In this document: piece after piece, positions 1-9,228 of the stretch
Numbering within the stretch: position 1 is the first letter of the stretch
Layout: every line of letters starts with the position of its first letter
Assembly: GCA_036365455.1 (NCBI GenBank)
Contig: JAWQUS010000019.1
Coordinates: forward strand, 11,322,001-11,386,000
Direction: 5' to 3'
Origin: Macrosoma leucophasiata
Lineage: Eukaryota; Arthropoda; Insecta; Lepidoptera; Hedylidae
Length of the DNA stretch: 64,000 nucleotides
Notes under the pieces: model-generated
What the model was told of the DNA's origin: nothing
The model's database searches: none
Seen by the model: only the letters and a program-made list of their open reading frames with translations
Program-made: the position numbers and the translations under genes

Positions 1-187
1 CGCACACTACAAAAAACGTCTATTACTACGAAACTCACAACTCGACTTTAACAAGATACAGAAACAATTTCACGCACACATTTAAACATCTAGGCGGTAG
101 GTATAGGCCCATTTAGGCTTGTACTTTTGTACTTTGGCAGAGGGGAAAGCCTGCATATGGCTACTCCCCTCCGGTGTTGCTCTATGT
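1..187 (+). mobile_element. MITE-1, right part (cut by window start)
   Basis: This is the right portion of a TIR element seen complete at 21169-21807 and 35376-35667 and inverted at 55664-55986. It carries the shared internal block (CACACTACAAAAA..., TTTCACGCACACATTTAAAC) and the right terminal repeat ending in GTTGCTCTATG. The left TIR lies outside the window. No transposase is present, so it is a non-autonomous DNA transposon by inference. Confidence 0.8.
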
Positions 188-524
188 GTAATACAGACAA
201 AAAAAAATTATTACTTAAGGCAAAGAACCTAAAAACAAAGGATCGTCGTCGTCAAAAAGCATTACAGAAAATGCCTCAATACAAAATTGAAATTGAGAGC
301 GCACAGTATCCAAATTTCGTGTACCGTCGCGCACAGTAGCAATTTAGGGGCCGATAAAGTGTAACCGTTCGTGAAACGACCCGCTCCCAACAACTTAATC
401 GTTTGGAATATCACTTAGCGTTGCACTCGACTGTACCAATCTGATCTCATGGAAATTGAGACCGTGGGCAGTTCTTGACCTTTGTGTGTGCGATTGTATT
501 GGAAGGTTATTGGAGTTAAGGACT
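188..524. other. no recognisable gene
   Basis: Low-complexity to unique sequence between MITE-1 and the next TIR element. A 70-codon open frame running in from the MITE has lysine-rich composition from A-rich DNA and no recognisable domain, so I do not call it a gene. Confidence 0.5.
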
Positions 525-741
525 TATTACACGGCACGGTATTCAGGGTACGATAGCAAGGGTCAAGGTAGTGTAATAACATTTAGGGAGTTAGGGCCCT
601 AATTAGGGCGACCGGAGCGGCCCGTATATTTGTACTGTGATTGAGTTAGGGCGCTGTTCACCGGATAGTGTAATAAGCGGCAACCCGGCGCGAGGCCACG
701 CCCGCCCTTTTACCGGATCCTGAATACCGTGTCGTGTAATA
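525..741. repeat. short TIR element (MITE X)
   Basis: The left end begins TATTACACGGCACGG and the right end is its near-perfect complement (CCGTGTCGTGTAATA); about 22 of 23 terminal bases match inverted. The interior is GC-rich with no coding potential. Flanks GACT and GCCT might be remnants of a target duplication. Non-autonomous DNA transposon by inference. Confidence 0.6.
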
Positions 742-757
742 GCCTTTTTATTAACAC

Positions 758-883
758 TGCCTGGGTACCACGATATTTGATAAAGTTAAAGTAATTGTAA
801 CATTTCACATCCTTCTCTAGCTTAAAGAAATCTGTTAAAGTTAGAGAGGGATGTGAAATGTTTACAATAACTTTAACTTTTGT
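758..883. repeat. hairpin MITE, family K copy 1
   Basis: Two arms (about 782-821 and 836-880) are complementary: AAAGTTAAAG, ACATTTCACATCC and CTCTA on the left recur inverted on the right. Related copies are at 50282-50407 and in pieces at 15427-15583, where the terminal sequence CTTGGTGCAACCCAGG is visible. The right end is abutted by FamA at 884. Confidence 0.65.
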
Positions 884-1170
884 ACTGGTGGTAGAGCTCC
901 AGTGACGGAGCTCGCGGGCGTAGGCACCACCGCATTACCTAATATACTTGCCGCTAAATGGTAGTGTTCAGCACTATCGTGTTCCGGTCAGGTGGTAGTG
1001 TAATTTCCGGCACAGAGGCGTAACACCTTAGGCCTAAGAAGTGGTAACGCATCTGCATTTAGTGCAGTGTAAGTGTCAGTTAAGCAGTGTTAGTCTCTAA
1101 AGGCTGCAGTCATCACTTAACATCAATGTGAACTGCACGCTTGCTTACTCTTTTCATTACATTTAAAAAT
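884..1170 (+). repeat. FamA element, near full length
   Basis: The copy starts at ACTGGTGGTAGAGCTCCAG, runs through CTTGCCGCTAAATGGTAG, GTTCCGGTCAGGTGGTA and GGCTGCAGTCATCACTTAAC, and ends in an A-rich tail. The same start and end recur at many sites. The start resembles the 3' module of the Bombyx LINE BMC1 from memory (ACTGGTGGTAGG...GTAGGTACCACC), so FamA is either a SINE-like unit or a uniformly 5'-truncated LINE tail. Confidence 0.75.
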
Positions 1171-1483
1171 GCGTGAGGAAATCCCCCCCCCCCTCTCGCT
1201 CAGTCCACCACTAAGTAGTGCACGTTGTTTTTTTGTCAGTGACCACTTTTATTACATTCACAAGCAAAATTTAGTTTCAGAATATTCCACCGAAGGTAGT
1301 ATAAATGGATTAACTATAAGCATAGTAACGTAGTATTGGACCTTGTACGCCCGGTCCTGTTTGCATGAAGTCTGTGTGCAGACCAAATCATGTTAACGCT
1401 TTGTGATACCTGTGACTTGGCGACATTTAATGTGAAGCATGAATCTTATTCAGGTTTGGAACTAACCATGGAATATTTACTAT
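1171..1483. other. no recognisable gene
   Basis: AT-rich, including a C9 run near 1187. I see no open frame, repeat family or RNA gene here. Confidence 0.5.
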
Positions 1484-1513
1484 ACTGGTGGTAGAGCTCC
1501 AGTGACGGAGCTG
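1484..1513 (+). repeat. FamA 5' fragment
   Basis: Only the first about 30 bases of FamA (ACTGGTGGTAGAGCTCCAG...) remain; it then switches to the tandem repeat that follows. Confidence 0.6.
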
Positions 1514-1535
1514 GCTGGCTTCGGTTGTCAGGCTT

Positions 1536-1793
1536 GCTTGTAGAGCCCTTTCGAGAGTTTTGATCTACTTTGTATTGGGTTATATTCCGCGAGACCTCTC
1601 TCTGACTGCATCAATAGTTAATACAGACACAGACAGACCCCGCAGAATACATGGGACTATTGTAATGAAAATGACTTGCCAAACTTTGGGCTATGTGGGT
1701 GAACTGGGGGGACTAGCTGGCTGGGCCTATGGAGATCCGGCACCTGCCTATATTCAACATCTCACATTATTGAATCCTACTTAAGGCAGGTTA
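1536..1793 (+). repeat. tandem duplicated repeat, unit 1
   Basis: This unit, from GAGCCCTTTCGAGAGTTTTG to CTACTTAAGGCAGG, is repeated at 1873-2137 with few differences (for example TTGTATTGGG against TTGTAATGGG). Small indels disrupt any shared reading frame, so it looks non-coding. Family not recognised; possibly the 3' untranslated part of a retroelement. Confidence 0.7.
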
Positions 1794-1872
1794 TTATTAT
1801 TATCCTCTCGTCAGCACGGGGTCCAATTTGAACCCCGGACCTTTGTCAGGCTTGCGCGGGGACATGGAGGGT

Positions 1873-2137
1873 CCAACACGTAGAGGCCCTTTCGAGAATT
1901 TTGATCTACTTTGTAATGGGTTATATTCGGCGGGACCTCTCTCTGACTGCATCAATAGTTAATACAGACACAGACAGACCCCGCAGAATATAATGGGACT
2001 ATTGTAATGAAAAGTGATTTGCCAAACTTTGGGCTATGTGGGTGAACTGGGGGGACTAGCTGGCTGGGCCTATGGAGTGAGATCCGGCACCTGTCTATAT
2101 TCAACATCTCACATTATCGAATCCTACTTTAGGCAGG
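1873..2137 (+). repeat. tandem duplicated repeat, unit 2
   Basis: Second copy of the preceding unit in the same orientation. The spacer between them holds an ATT microsatellite and CCAATTTGAACCCCGG. The copies differ by scattered substitutions plus short indels such as an extra GTGA near 2078. Confidence 0.7.
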
Positions 2138-2598
2138 TGGTGACTCGCCTCTCCTTGGTGGGCCCCCCAAACAGCCAACCCGATGGTCGACGGGGGGCAA
2201 CACTGTTGAGAGAGGCTGGGGGTGTCGAGAGGTGTGGCCGGGGCCACACCTCTCGACACCCATCACGAGCGAGTAATCTCGAGCTCGGAGCGGGCTTCCC
2301 CGCTATTATGCCTTTAGACACTTCCACCCCCGAGTGTATGGTTCTTTCAGAAATTTAGACAACAGCCTATTATCTAAATTTCTGCAAATGCCATACCTCT
2401 AGCGCCCCACTCTGACCGGCCAATGAAGGCAAGCCAGAGGTGAGAGACCTGATGCTCTGTCCGGCCGTACCTCTGCGTGGCGGACGAGGCGGAGCCCAGT
2501 TCTCTCGGAGGAACTCGAGATGATGGTAGGGGGTGGTGTCGCTACTCACCAACAGCTCGCCACAAGCTGCTCTGCCCCCTTATTATTATTATTATTAT
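2138..2598. other. GC-rich unknown repeat ending in (TTA)n
   Basis: GC-rich sequence continuous with the tandem repeat, containing two hairpins (2221-2260 and 2348-2384) and ending at a TTA microsatellite (2580-2598). A simple-repeat end is typical of some non-LTR retrotransposon 3' ends, so this may be a LINE 3' region. No protein motif was recognised on either strand. Confidence 0.35.
2221..2260. repeat. perfect 19-bp palindrome with 2-nt loop
   Basis: GGTGTCGAGAGGTGTGGCC is followed after GG by its exact reverse complement. A second hairpin downstream pairs CAGAAATTTAGA (2348-2359) with TCTAAATTTCTG (2373-2384). Confidence 0.9.
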
Positions 2599-2827
2599 AT
2601 TTTTGACGGGTACTGTACGTACCTTTCTTTCCGAGCAGTAAAATTGAAAATTATTTGCGTAATACTTCCAAAAATACAAGCAAAAATGAACTTTATCTCT
2701 ATCCAACAAGAGTGATTGTTTACTTGATTATTGAAGCTTTTAGTGCTCACGTATCAAATATGAAATACCTTTCTACCTTCGCCCTTTTTTTGGTCTAATA
2801 CCTATTATTTCATAAATTTATTGAAAA

Positions 2828-3000
2828 CTACCTGTGTCCGCGACTTCGTCCGCGTGAGAATGTATGATTGTTCAGTACCTACCCAGACGAAGTCGTGGGC
2901 GCAGCTTTATAAAAGTAGACTAAGTTACTCCTTATTACATAAGCTATCTGTCAGTGGAAGTCCCGTCAAAATCGGTCCAGCCGTCCCGAGATTAACCGGA

Positions 3001-3031
<31 letters not shown>

Positions 3032-3148
3032 AAAATTGTAAAAAATGTTATTGTGGTATACGTACCGTGTATAGATACATATGCATTAAGTAAAAGCGGT
3101 TATTTTAGTATTACAAACAGACACTCCAAATTTATTTATTTGTATAGA
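2828..3148 (-). mobile_element. Lep1-type non-autonomous Helitron
   Basis: Read on the minus strand it starts TCTATACAAATAAATAAA, carries the block around ATCTCGGGACGGCTGGACCG, and ends in a hairpin made from CGCCCACGACTTCGTC and GACGAAGTCGCGG just before a mutated CTAG end (GTAG). Flanking bases on the minus strand are A and T, as for Helitron insertion. About 320 bp, no Rep/helicase. Confidence 0.7.
3005..3030. repeat. (ACAG)n microsatellite inside the Helitron
   Basis: Six to seven tandem ACAG units, expanded from the GTCTGTCTGT block that all copies of this Helitron carry. Confidence 0.85.
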
Positions 3149-3385
3149 TTACATCAAAGAAAAATCGTATCTATCATTTTGTATGAACCACAGAAAAGTT
3201 TATAATAATACTTTACGACGATGGTTATCCTTTGCGTTCGAGACTTAAGACAAAGCCTTCGCTCGTACATAGTTCAATGCCTGTCTGAGCTTTTGGGTAC
3301 ATACGGTCATGTAATGCTGCCATTTTTCTATGTCAGTAGGATGGCAAACAATCATGCAGTTCATATTAATGTTATAATGTATACA
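3149..3385. other. spacer with a FamA tail fragment
   Basis: Mostly unique AT-rich DNA. At 3338-3372 it matches the 3' tail of FamA on the minus strand (GGCAAACAATCATGCAGTTC). No gene seen. Confidence 0.45.
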
Positions 3386-3895
3386 TCTATACAAATAAAT
3401 AAAATTGGAGTGTCTGTTTGTAATATAAAATAACCGCTTTTTACTAAATGCATATGTATGTATACACGAGGCAGAGCTGGGGGGCAGAGCTTCTCGCGTC
3501 CGCAGGTATAAACCCATCGATACCCTGCACGTGTCCCCCGGGTGGTGCGAAATGAGAAGCAACGCCGAGCATCGGGCGGCGGACAAATAACCCGACACAC
3601 CTAAACACACCCAGCTGTTTAGGACGGCTTCAGTGGCCGAGAGCAATTAAATACCCTCTGAAAGACTGGTGTGGAAGGCAAGGGGAAACCACCACACCAT
3701 GTTCCCAAGAAAGTTGTCATGAAGGAAAAACAGAGTTTCAAAAAGTGGCCATGTGATCCGCTTAGCAACCGGTGCCGCCCTGCGTCCGGGGCAGGCGGTG
3801 TGAAATTGACTACCGGCCATGTCGATGTAGGAGACCAGGCACCGCATGGAAATCGAGATACTGGAATCTCAGTGAAAATGCGTCATATCCAAAAG

Positions 3896-4650
3896 ATAGG
3901 TACTTAGAATGTACGCGGTCTTCTTCAGACGGGAAAGCTGACCATCTTGGAAAGAGAAATAGTACGATGTAAATTGAACATCTATTGCCTAAGCGAAACT
4001 CACTGGAAAGGCAATGGCCATTTTCTGACGGATGAGGGACATGCGATCTATTTTTCTGGAAACGATGTTTCTAGCAGAAATGGTGTAGCATTCATACTAT
4101 CGAAGAACATCAACAATTGTGTAGTGGGATATAAGCCTGTGAGCGATAGAATCATCAGTATTAAACTACAGGCGAAACCGGTTAACATGAACATTATACA
4201 GTTGTATGCGCCTACAAGCACTGCAAGCGACACAGATATCGTGAGTTTTTATAGAGACGTCGAAAACACCATATCTCAGATTCCAAAAAGGGAAATGCTT
4301 ATTATTATGGGCGATTTGAATGCCAAGATTGGAGTCGATGGCTACAACCTAAGCCACTGCGTTGGAAAGTTCGGTTTGGGACTGCGTAACGAAAGAGGTG
4401 AGCGCCTGATACAATTTGCAGCTGAAAACAATTTGGTGATATCAAATAATTTTTTCGAACATCATCCACGGCGACTCTACACCTGGACCTCACCTGATGG
4501 CAAATACCGAAACCAAATTGATTACATCATGGTCGGTTTGCGATGGAAAACATCTATTAGAAATGTTCATACATTGCCTGGAGCCGATTGTGGGTCAGAT
4601 CACCAACTTCTTGTGGCTAAGGTTCAGCTAAAGCGATTCAACCAGCTGAC
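3896..4650 (+). pseudogene. LINE1 endonuclease domain (APE type)
   Basis: The domain would nick target DNA to prime reverse transcription. It begins with IGT-stop-NVRGLLQTGKL; the stop (TAG, 3905-3907) replaces the tryptophan of the usual GTWNVR opening. Then follow the acidic residue in CLSETHW, QLYAPTS, the catalytic MGDLNAKIG, NQIDYIMVG and the terminal GSDHQLL, all expected for an exonuclease/endonuclease/phosphatase fold. The frame ends near 4645, where a single-base shift moves the protein into the next frame (LFISAIEHHW). The part from 3933 onward exists as an inverted copy at 6615-7348 that has the same frameshift. Such domains are often annotated as craniofacial development protein 2-like. 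Confidence 0.85.
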
Positions 4651-6024
4651 AAATCTTTGTTCATAAGTGCCATAGAACACCACTGGCCGAAATGGATTGG
4701 CATGGATGCTACATCAGCAACCTCCGATCAACTTTGGAACCGGGCAAAAGACCTATTAGAAACTGCAGTTACTCATTCTAAACCGCCCACATGCACCTAT
4801 AAGCGGCAACACTGGATAAGGGACCACACTTTGAACCTAATAGATGAAAGGCAAAGTATGAAGGCCCTAGGTGTCGATGTGAGGACGCTAAATTACAAAT
4901 CTGCTGAAATACAAGCTGCATGCAGACGTGACCGCAACATATATCTTCAAAGCATATGCGCAGAAGTGGAAGTACATACCAACAGTCATGAAACGAGAGA
5001 CTTACACCAAAAAATAAAACTCATTTCTAAAACGCTCTCATCTAAAACGTGGGCTATTGAGGACTGTCAAGGCGCTACAATAACGGAAATTAATGCCATT
5101 GCCGAAGTATGGAGGAACTACTGCTATTCACTATTTGAGGACTCGTCTTCCCGAAATTTCATATTGAATACACCACAAGATCATGAGTTGGAACCTTATA
5201 TCTTAAAAGAAGAAGTTAGAGCCGCCATAAAACATCTTAAAACAAGAAAAACCGCAGGACTAGACGCAATGCCGATTGAGACCATCAAAGCGTCTGTGGA
5301 ATATGGTGTGGAAATATTTATTACATATTTATGGCCACAAGATTGGGCTCATTCCATATTTGTTCCCTTACATAAGAAAGGTTCCACAAAAATATGCAGT
5401 AACTACCGCCTTATTGCACTAATTTCGCACGCTAGCAAAATTTTACTGCACATACTTAATGAACGGCTCAAATCATATTTGTCGAGGGAAATCGCTCATG
5501 AACAGGCTGGTTTCGTAAAAGGGAAAGGCACCAGAGAACAAATCTTGACGATCCGCCAAATTATTGAAAAAGCAAGGGAATTTAATACAACAATTTACAT
5601 CTGCTACGTAGACTTCTCAAAGGCATTTTACTCAGTAAAATGGCCTAAGCTATGGGAAACGCTGCTGGCAATGGGTACACCCAAACATCTTGTGTACCTT
5701 CTCAAACGACTGTATGAGGCGAGCACGGCTTCTGTAAAAACGGACGATATTCTATCGCATAGTTTCCAACCCTGTTCAGGAGTACGTCAAGGGTGCATTA
5801 TTTCACCTTTTTTATTTAACATGTACACAGAAATTAACATGAGAATAACCCTTGAAGATTGAACAGACGGAATCGCAATCGGAGGCATTAAAATCTGTAA
5901 TCTTCGATATGCTGACGATACGACTTTGATCACAACCAGCATAAACCATATGGAAGATTTATTAAGCAAAATGGAACGCACTAGCCTCGAATTTGGTCTA
6001 AAAGTCAATCGTAAAAAGACGAAA
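4651..6024 (+). pseudogene. LINE1 reverse transcriptase, N-terminal and palm part
   Basis: A linker of about 190 residues leads into RT motifs: HLKTRKTAGLDAMPIE (region before the fingers), FVPLHKKGSTKICSNYR, HEQAGFVKGKGTREQI, motif A CYVDFSKAFYSV, motif B GVRQGCIISPFLFN and motif C LRYADDTTL. In motif A the usual AFDS is AFYS, a likely damaging change. An in-frame TGA at 5860-5862 precedes motif C and reads as a lost tryptophan. The frame is cut after NRKKTK at about 6024 by the inverted insertion and resumes at 7355. It would copy LINE RNA into DNA at the target; this copy cannot make a whole protein. Confidence 0.85.
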
Positions 6025-6037
6025 TTCGATTCGTTAG

Positions 6038-7348
6038 GTTTTAAGATGTTTTATGGCGGCTCTAACTTCTTCTTTTAAGATATAAGGTTCCAACTCATGA
6101 TCTTGTGGTGTATTCAATATGAAATTTCGGGAAGACGAGTCCTCAAATAGTGAATAGCAGTAGTTCCTCCATACTTCGGCAATGGCATTAATTTCCGTTA
6201 TTGTAGCGCCTTGACAGTCCTCAATAGCCCACGTTTTAGATGAGAGCGTTTTAGAAATGAGTTTTATTTTTTGGTGTAAGTCTCTCGTTTCATGACTGTT
6301 GGTATGTACTTCCACTTCTGCGCATATGCTTTGAAGATATATGTTGCGGTCACGTCTGCATGCAGCTTGTATTTCAGCAGATTTGTAATTTAGCGTCCTC
6401 ACATCGACACCTAGGGCCTTCATACTTTGCCTTTCATCTATTAGGTTCAAAGTGTGGTCCCTTATCCAGTGTTGCCGCTTATAGGTGCATGTGGGCGGTT
6501 TAGAATGAGTAACTGCAGTTTCTAATAGGTCTTTTGCCCGGTTCCAAAGTTGATCGGAGGTTGCTGATGTAGCATCCATGCCAATCCATTTCGGCCAGTG
6601 GTGTTCTATGGCACTTATGAACAAAGATTTGTCAGCTGGTTGAATCGCTTTAGCTGAACCTTAGCCACAAGAAGTTGGTGATCTGACCCACAATCGGCTC
6701 CAGGCAATGTATGAACATTTCTAATAGATGTTTTCCACCGCAAACCGACCATGATGTAATCAATTTGGTTTCGGTATTTGCCATCAGGTGAGGTCCAGGT
6801 GTAGAGTCGCCGTGGATGATGTTCGAAAAAATTATTTGATATCACCAAATTGTTTTCAGCTGCAAATTGAATCAGGCGCTCACCTCTTTCGTTACGCAGT
6901 CCCAAACCGAACTTTCCAACGCAGTGGCTTAGGTTGTAGCCATCGACTCCAATCTTGGCATTCAAATCGCCCATAATAATAAGCATTTCCCTTTTTGGAA
7001 TCTGAGATATGGTGTTTTCGACGTCTCTATAAAAACTCACGATATCTGTGTCGCTTGCAGTGCTTGTAGGCGCATACAACTGTATAATGTTCATGTTAAC
7101 CGGTTTCGCCTGTAGTTTAATACTGATGATTCTATCGCTCACAGGCTTATATCCCACTACACAATTGTTGATGTTCTTCGATAGTATGAATGCTACACCA
7201 TTTCTGCTAGAAACATCGTTTCCAGAAAAATAGATCGCATGTCCCTCATCCGTCAGAAAATGGCCATTGCCTTTCCAGTGAGTTTCGCTTAGGCAACAGA
7301 TGTTCAATTTACATCGTACTATTTCTCTTTCCAAGATGGTCAGCTTTC
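6038..7348 (-). repeat. inverted copy of LINE1 5' half (1311 bp)
   Basis: This is the reverse complement of 3933-5243, same length, with only two substitutions noticed: a synonymous one in ERLIQFAAEN and a Tyr-to-Cys in LNIYCLSE. On the minus strand it encodes the endonuclease (7334-6615) and the start of the RT (6624-6034), including the parent's frameshift. It lies inside the RT frame, preceded by 13 bases of unknown origin (6025-6037). AGACGAAA occurs at 6017-6024 and 7350-7357 and behaves like an 8-bp target or template-switch duplication: deleting the insert and one repeat restores the frame. Confidence 0.9.
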
Positions 7349-8038
7349 GAGACGAAAGTATTGATAATTGACCGTGCTAACAATAACTCGCCAGAGGTCA
7401 CCAGAATTGCGAATTGTGAAGTTGTGCAGTCATATATATATCTAAGGGCTCTTATTTCGAATAACGGCGGAAGCGTAGATGAAATTAAGCGGCGTATGGC
7501 TCTTACAAGGTCGGCTATGGGCAAACTCACAAAAATATGGAAGAACCGGAACATCACAAAAGCCACGAAAACCCGGCTGGTGAGAGCGTTAGTGTTTCCC
7601 ATATTTTTCTACGCAGCTGAAACGTGGACGCTGAGAGAAAGCGAAAAAAAGAGGATAGATGCACTAGAAATGTGGTGCTGGCGAAAAATGCTTGGAATAT
7701 CGCGGACTCCATTCAGAACTAACGCATCCATACTTCAAGAACTCGATATCAAGCAGCGTCTATCCTCCGTGGTTCAGTCTCGAATTCTTACGTTTTTCGG
7801 ACACGTTTCGAGACGGTGTGAACACTCCATAGAACGCTTGACCGTTCAGGGAGTTTTCAACGGCAGAAGAGGACGTGGTAGATCTCCTATGCGCTGGGCC
7901 GACCAAATCAAAGCCGCTACTAAGAAATCGTTCTACGAGTGCACCCGAAAAGCATTGGTACGTGAGGAGTGGCGGCGAGTTGTGAAGCAAGCCACCAACC
8001 CTGAAGTGACAACCACGACGACTCTGTCAAGAGTTTAA
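7349..8038 (+). pseudogene. LINE1 reverse transcriptase, C-terminal part
   Basis: Continues the RT after the insertion: LIIDRANNNSPEVTRIA, YLRALISNNGGSVDEIKRR, the thumb region RLVRALVFPIFFYAAETWTL, then MWCWRKMLGISRTPFRTN, a GRRGRGRSPMRWADQI segment and the end NPEVTTTTTLSRV-stop at 8038. The order and motifs match the C-terminal thumb and tail of RTE-like polymerases. No stop lies between 7361 and 8038. It cannot be expressed with the catalytic part unless the inverted insert is removed. Confidence 0.85.
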
Positions 8039-8325
8039 CGACCAAGAAGAAAAAGAGAAGAGATGTATACACGGTACAAATTATAACAATTTTTAAAAAA
8101 AATTTTGTGTGTCTGTCTATCTGTCAGTTTGTTCCCGCTAATCTCGGGAACGGCTGAACCGATTTTGACGGGACTGTCACTGGCAGATAGCTTATGTAAT
8201 AAGGAGTAGCTTAGGCTACTTTTGTACTAGCTGCGCCTACGATTTCGTCCGGGTAGATACTGAACAATCATAAATTATCACGCGAACGAAGTCGCGGGCG
8301 CAGCTAGTAAATAATAAAATATGCT

Positions 8326-8507
8326 TATACTCACAGCCCAACAGTAGGTATAAACCTGGGTCGTGGGTGCCGTTGTACACATACAACACATACATAAACA
8401 CCCAGACCCGAAACAAATATCTGTAGGCCATACAAATATTTGTCCCGGTGCGGGGATCTAACCCGCTACCCTTCGAATCAAACGGTCATCTCACACCGCT
8501 AGACTAA
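8326..8507 (-). mobile_element. SINE-C, tRNA-derived
   Basis: On the minus strand it has a pol III box A-like TTAGTCTAGCGGTGTGAG and box B GGGTTAGATCCCCGC, then a tail with GGCACCCACGACCCAGG and TGGGCTGTGAGTATAAGCA. Copies lie at 45582-47070 (split by mariner) and 58160-58317. The pseudo-tRNA head marks it as a tRNA SINE; it abuts a FamA copy on its 5' side. Confidence 0.75.
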
Positions 8508-8738
8508 CAGTGATGACTGCAGCTTATAAGACATATACATAAAAACCAGAGGTCAAAATGCAGATGCGTTGCCACCCCTGAGACCTAAGGTATCATGTCT
8601 CTGTGATAGTTATTACAGGGCTATACATTACCATCTAATCGTAACACGATAGTGCGGAACACTACCATTTGGCGGCAGATAGAGGTAACGCGGTGGTGCC
8701 TACGCTCACGAGCTTCGTCACTACAGCTCTACCACCAT
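8508..8738 (-). repeat. FamA element, subfamily A2
   Basis: Minus-strand FamA with A2 diagnostic differences: GGCGGCAGATAG instead of AGCGGCAAGTAT and CTCTGTGATAGTTATTACAG instead of TGCCGGAAATTACAG. It ends at ACCACCA, the conserved FamA start, and lacks the tail, where SINE-C begins. Confidence 0.7.
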
Positions 8739-8773
8739 TATAGATTCACGCTTGGCTAGTTATTTGGGTTATT

Positions 8774-8967
8774 CGTCAACTGGACACGAGTGACCGGACA
8801 CACGTGTGTCCCGTTGGTTAAACTTGAAATTATTACGACTTGTTATTTCGTCGTCTGGACACGACAATATTTTTGCGTGTGTCCACATAGTGAAAGTTAA
8901 ATAAAACCACGTTTATGTTTTCGCCAACTGGACACACGTGTGTCTGGCCACTTGCGTCCAGTTGACG
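8774..8967. repeat. MITE with 38-bp TIRs containing CACGTG palindromes
   Basis: The left arm (8774-8811) begins CGTCAACTGGACACGAGTG and the right arm (8930-8967) is its near-complement ending CGTCCAGTTGACG. Each arm holds its own palindrome: GGACACACGTGTGTCC (16 bp) on the left, GACACACGTGTGTC on the right. The roughly 118-bp interior contains two more GGACAC/GTGTCC motifs. No coding sequence. Confidence 0.8.
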
Positions 8968-9228
8968 AAGACCCAGTTATTTTACTTGTCTTTGGAACAA
9001 GGACATCGTACACTCAGTGAATTTCAATAACTTTTCTTATGGCCTCATCTCTTCGCAAATATTACGTTTTGGAAGACTAAACAATTAAACTAATGACAAT
9101 AAAGGTAGACAGCGTAAGTGTTTTATTACAATTGTTACAAAGCCAATCTCATTTCTGGGAATATTTCCTTTGCGACACAATGTTAAGCGACGCACATGAT
9201 ATGACAAATATTTAGGTCAAAAAATATA
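8968..9228. other. spacer
   Basis: Unique AT-rich sequence, nothing recognised. Confidence 0.4.

Larger units (their letters stand above)
3469..8062 (+). mobile_element. LINE1: RTE-like non-LTR retrotransposon, full length
   Basis: An 11-bp direct repeat ATGTATACACG lies at 3458-3468 and 8063-8073, within Helitron sequence that is continuous in other copies, so both ends are defined. Without the inverted insertion (6025-7348) and its repeat the element is about 3.26 kb, normal for the short RTE-like group: 5' leader, apurinic-type endonuclease, reverse transcriptase, short A/G-rich 3' end. It is inactive: TAG at 3905-3907, a frameshift near 4645, TGA at 5860-5862, and the inverted insertion. 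Confidence 0.85.
3386..8307 (+). mobile_element. Helitron interrupted by LINE1
   Basis: The left end is A|TCTATACAAATAAATAAAA at 3385/3386 and the right end is GCGGGCGCAGCTAG|T at 8307/8308: the A|TC...CTAG|T arrangement of Helitrons, with the subterminal hairpin at about 8228-8303. Removing LINE1 (3469-8062) and one copy of its 11-bp target duplication leaves about 317 bp, the same size as the copy at 2828-3148. No coding capacity of its own. Confidence 0.75.

Noticed and set aside
127..339. 70-codon open frame starting in MITE-1
   Set aside because: Begins within the MITE right end and runs through an A-rich stretch; nothing supports translation.
2014..2358. 114-codon frame across the GC-rich tandem repeat
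   Set aside because: The duplicate unit upstream reads in a different frame because of indels, and the frame crosses a palindrome.
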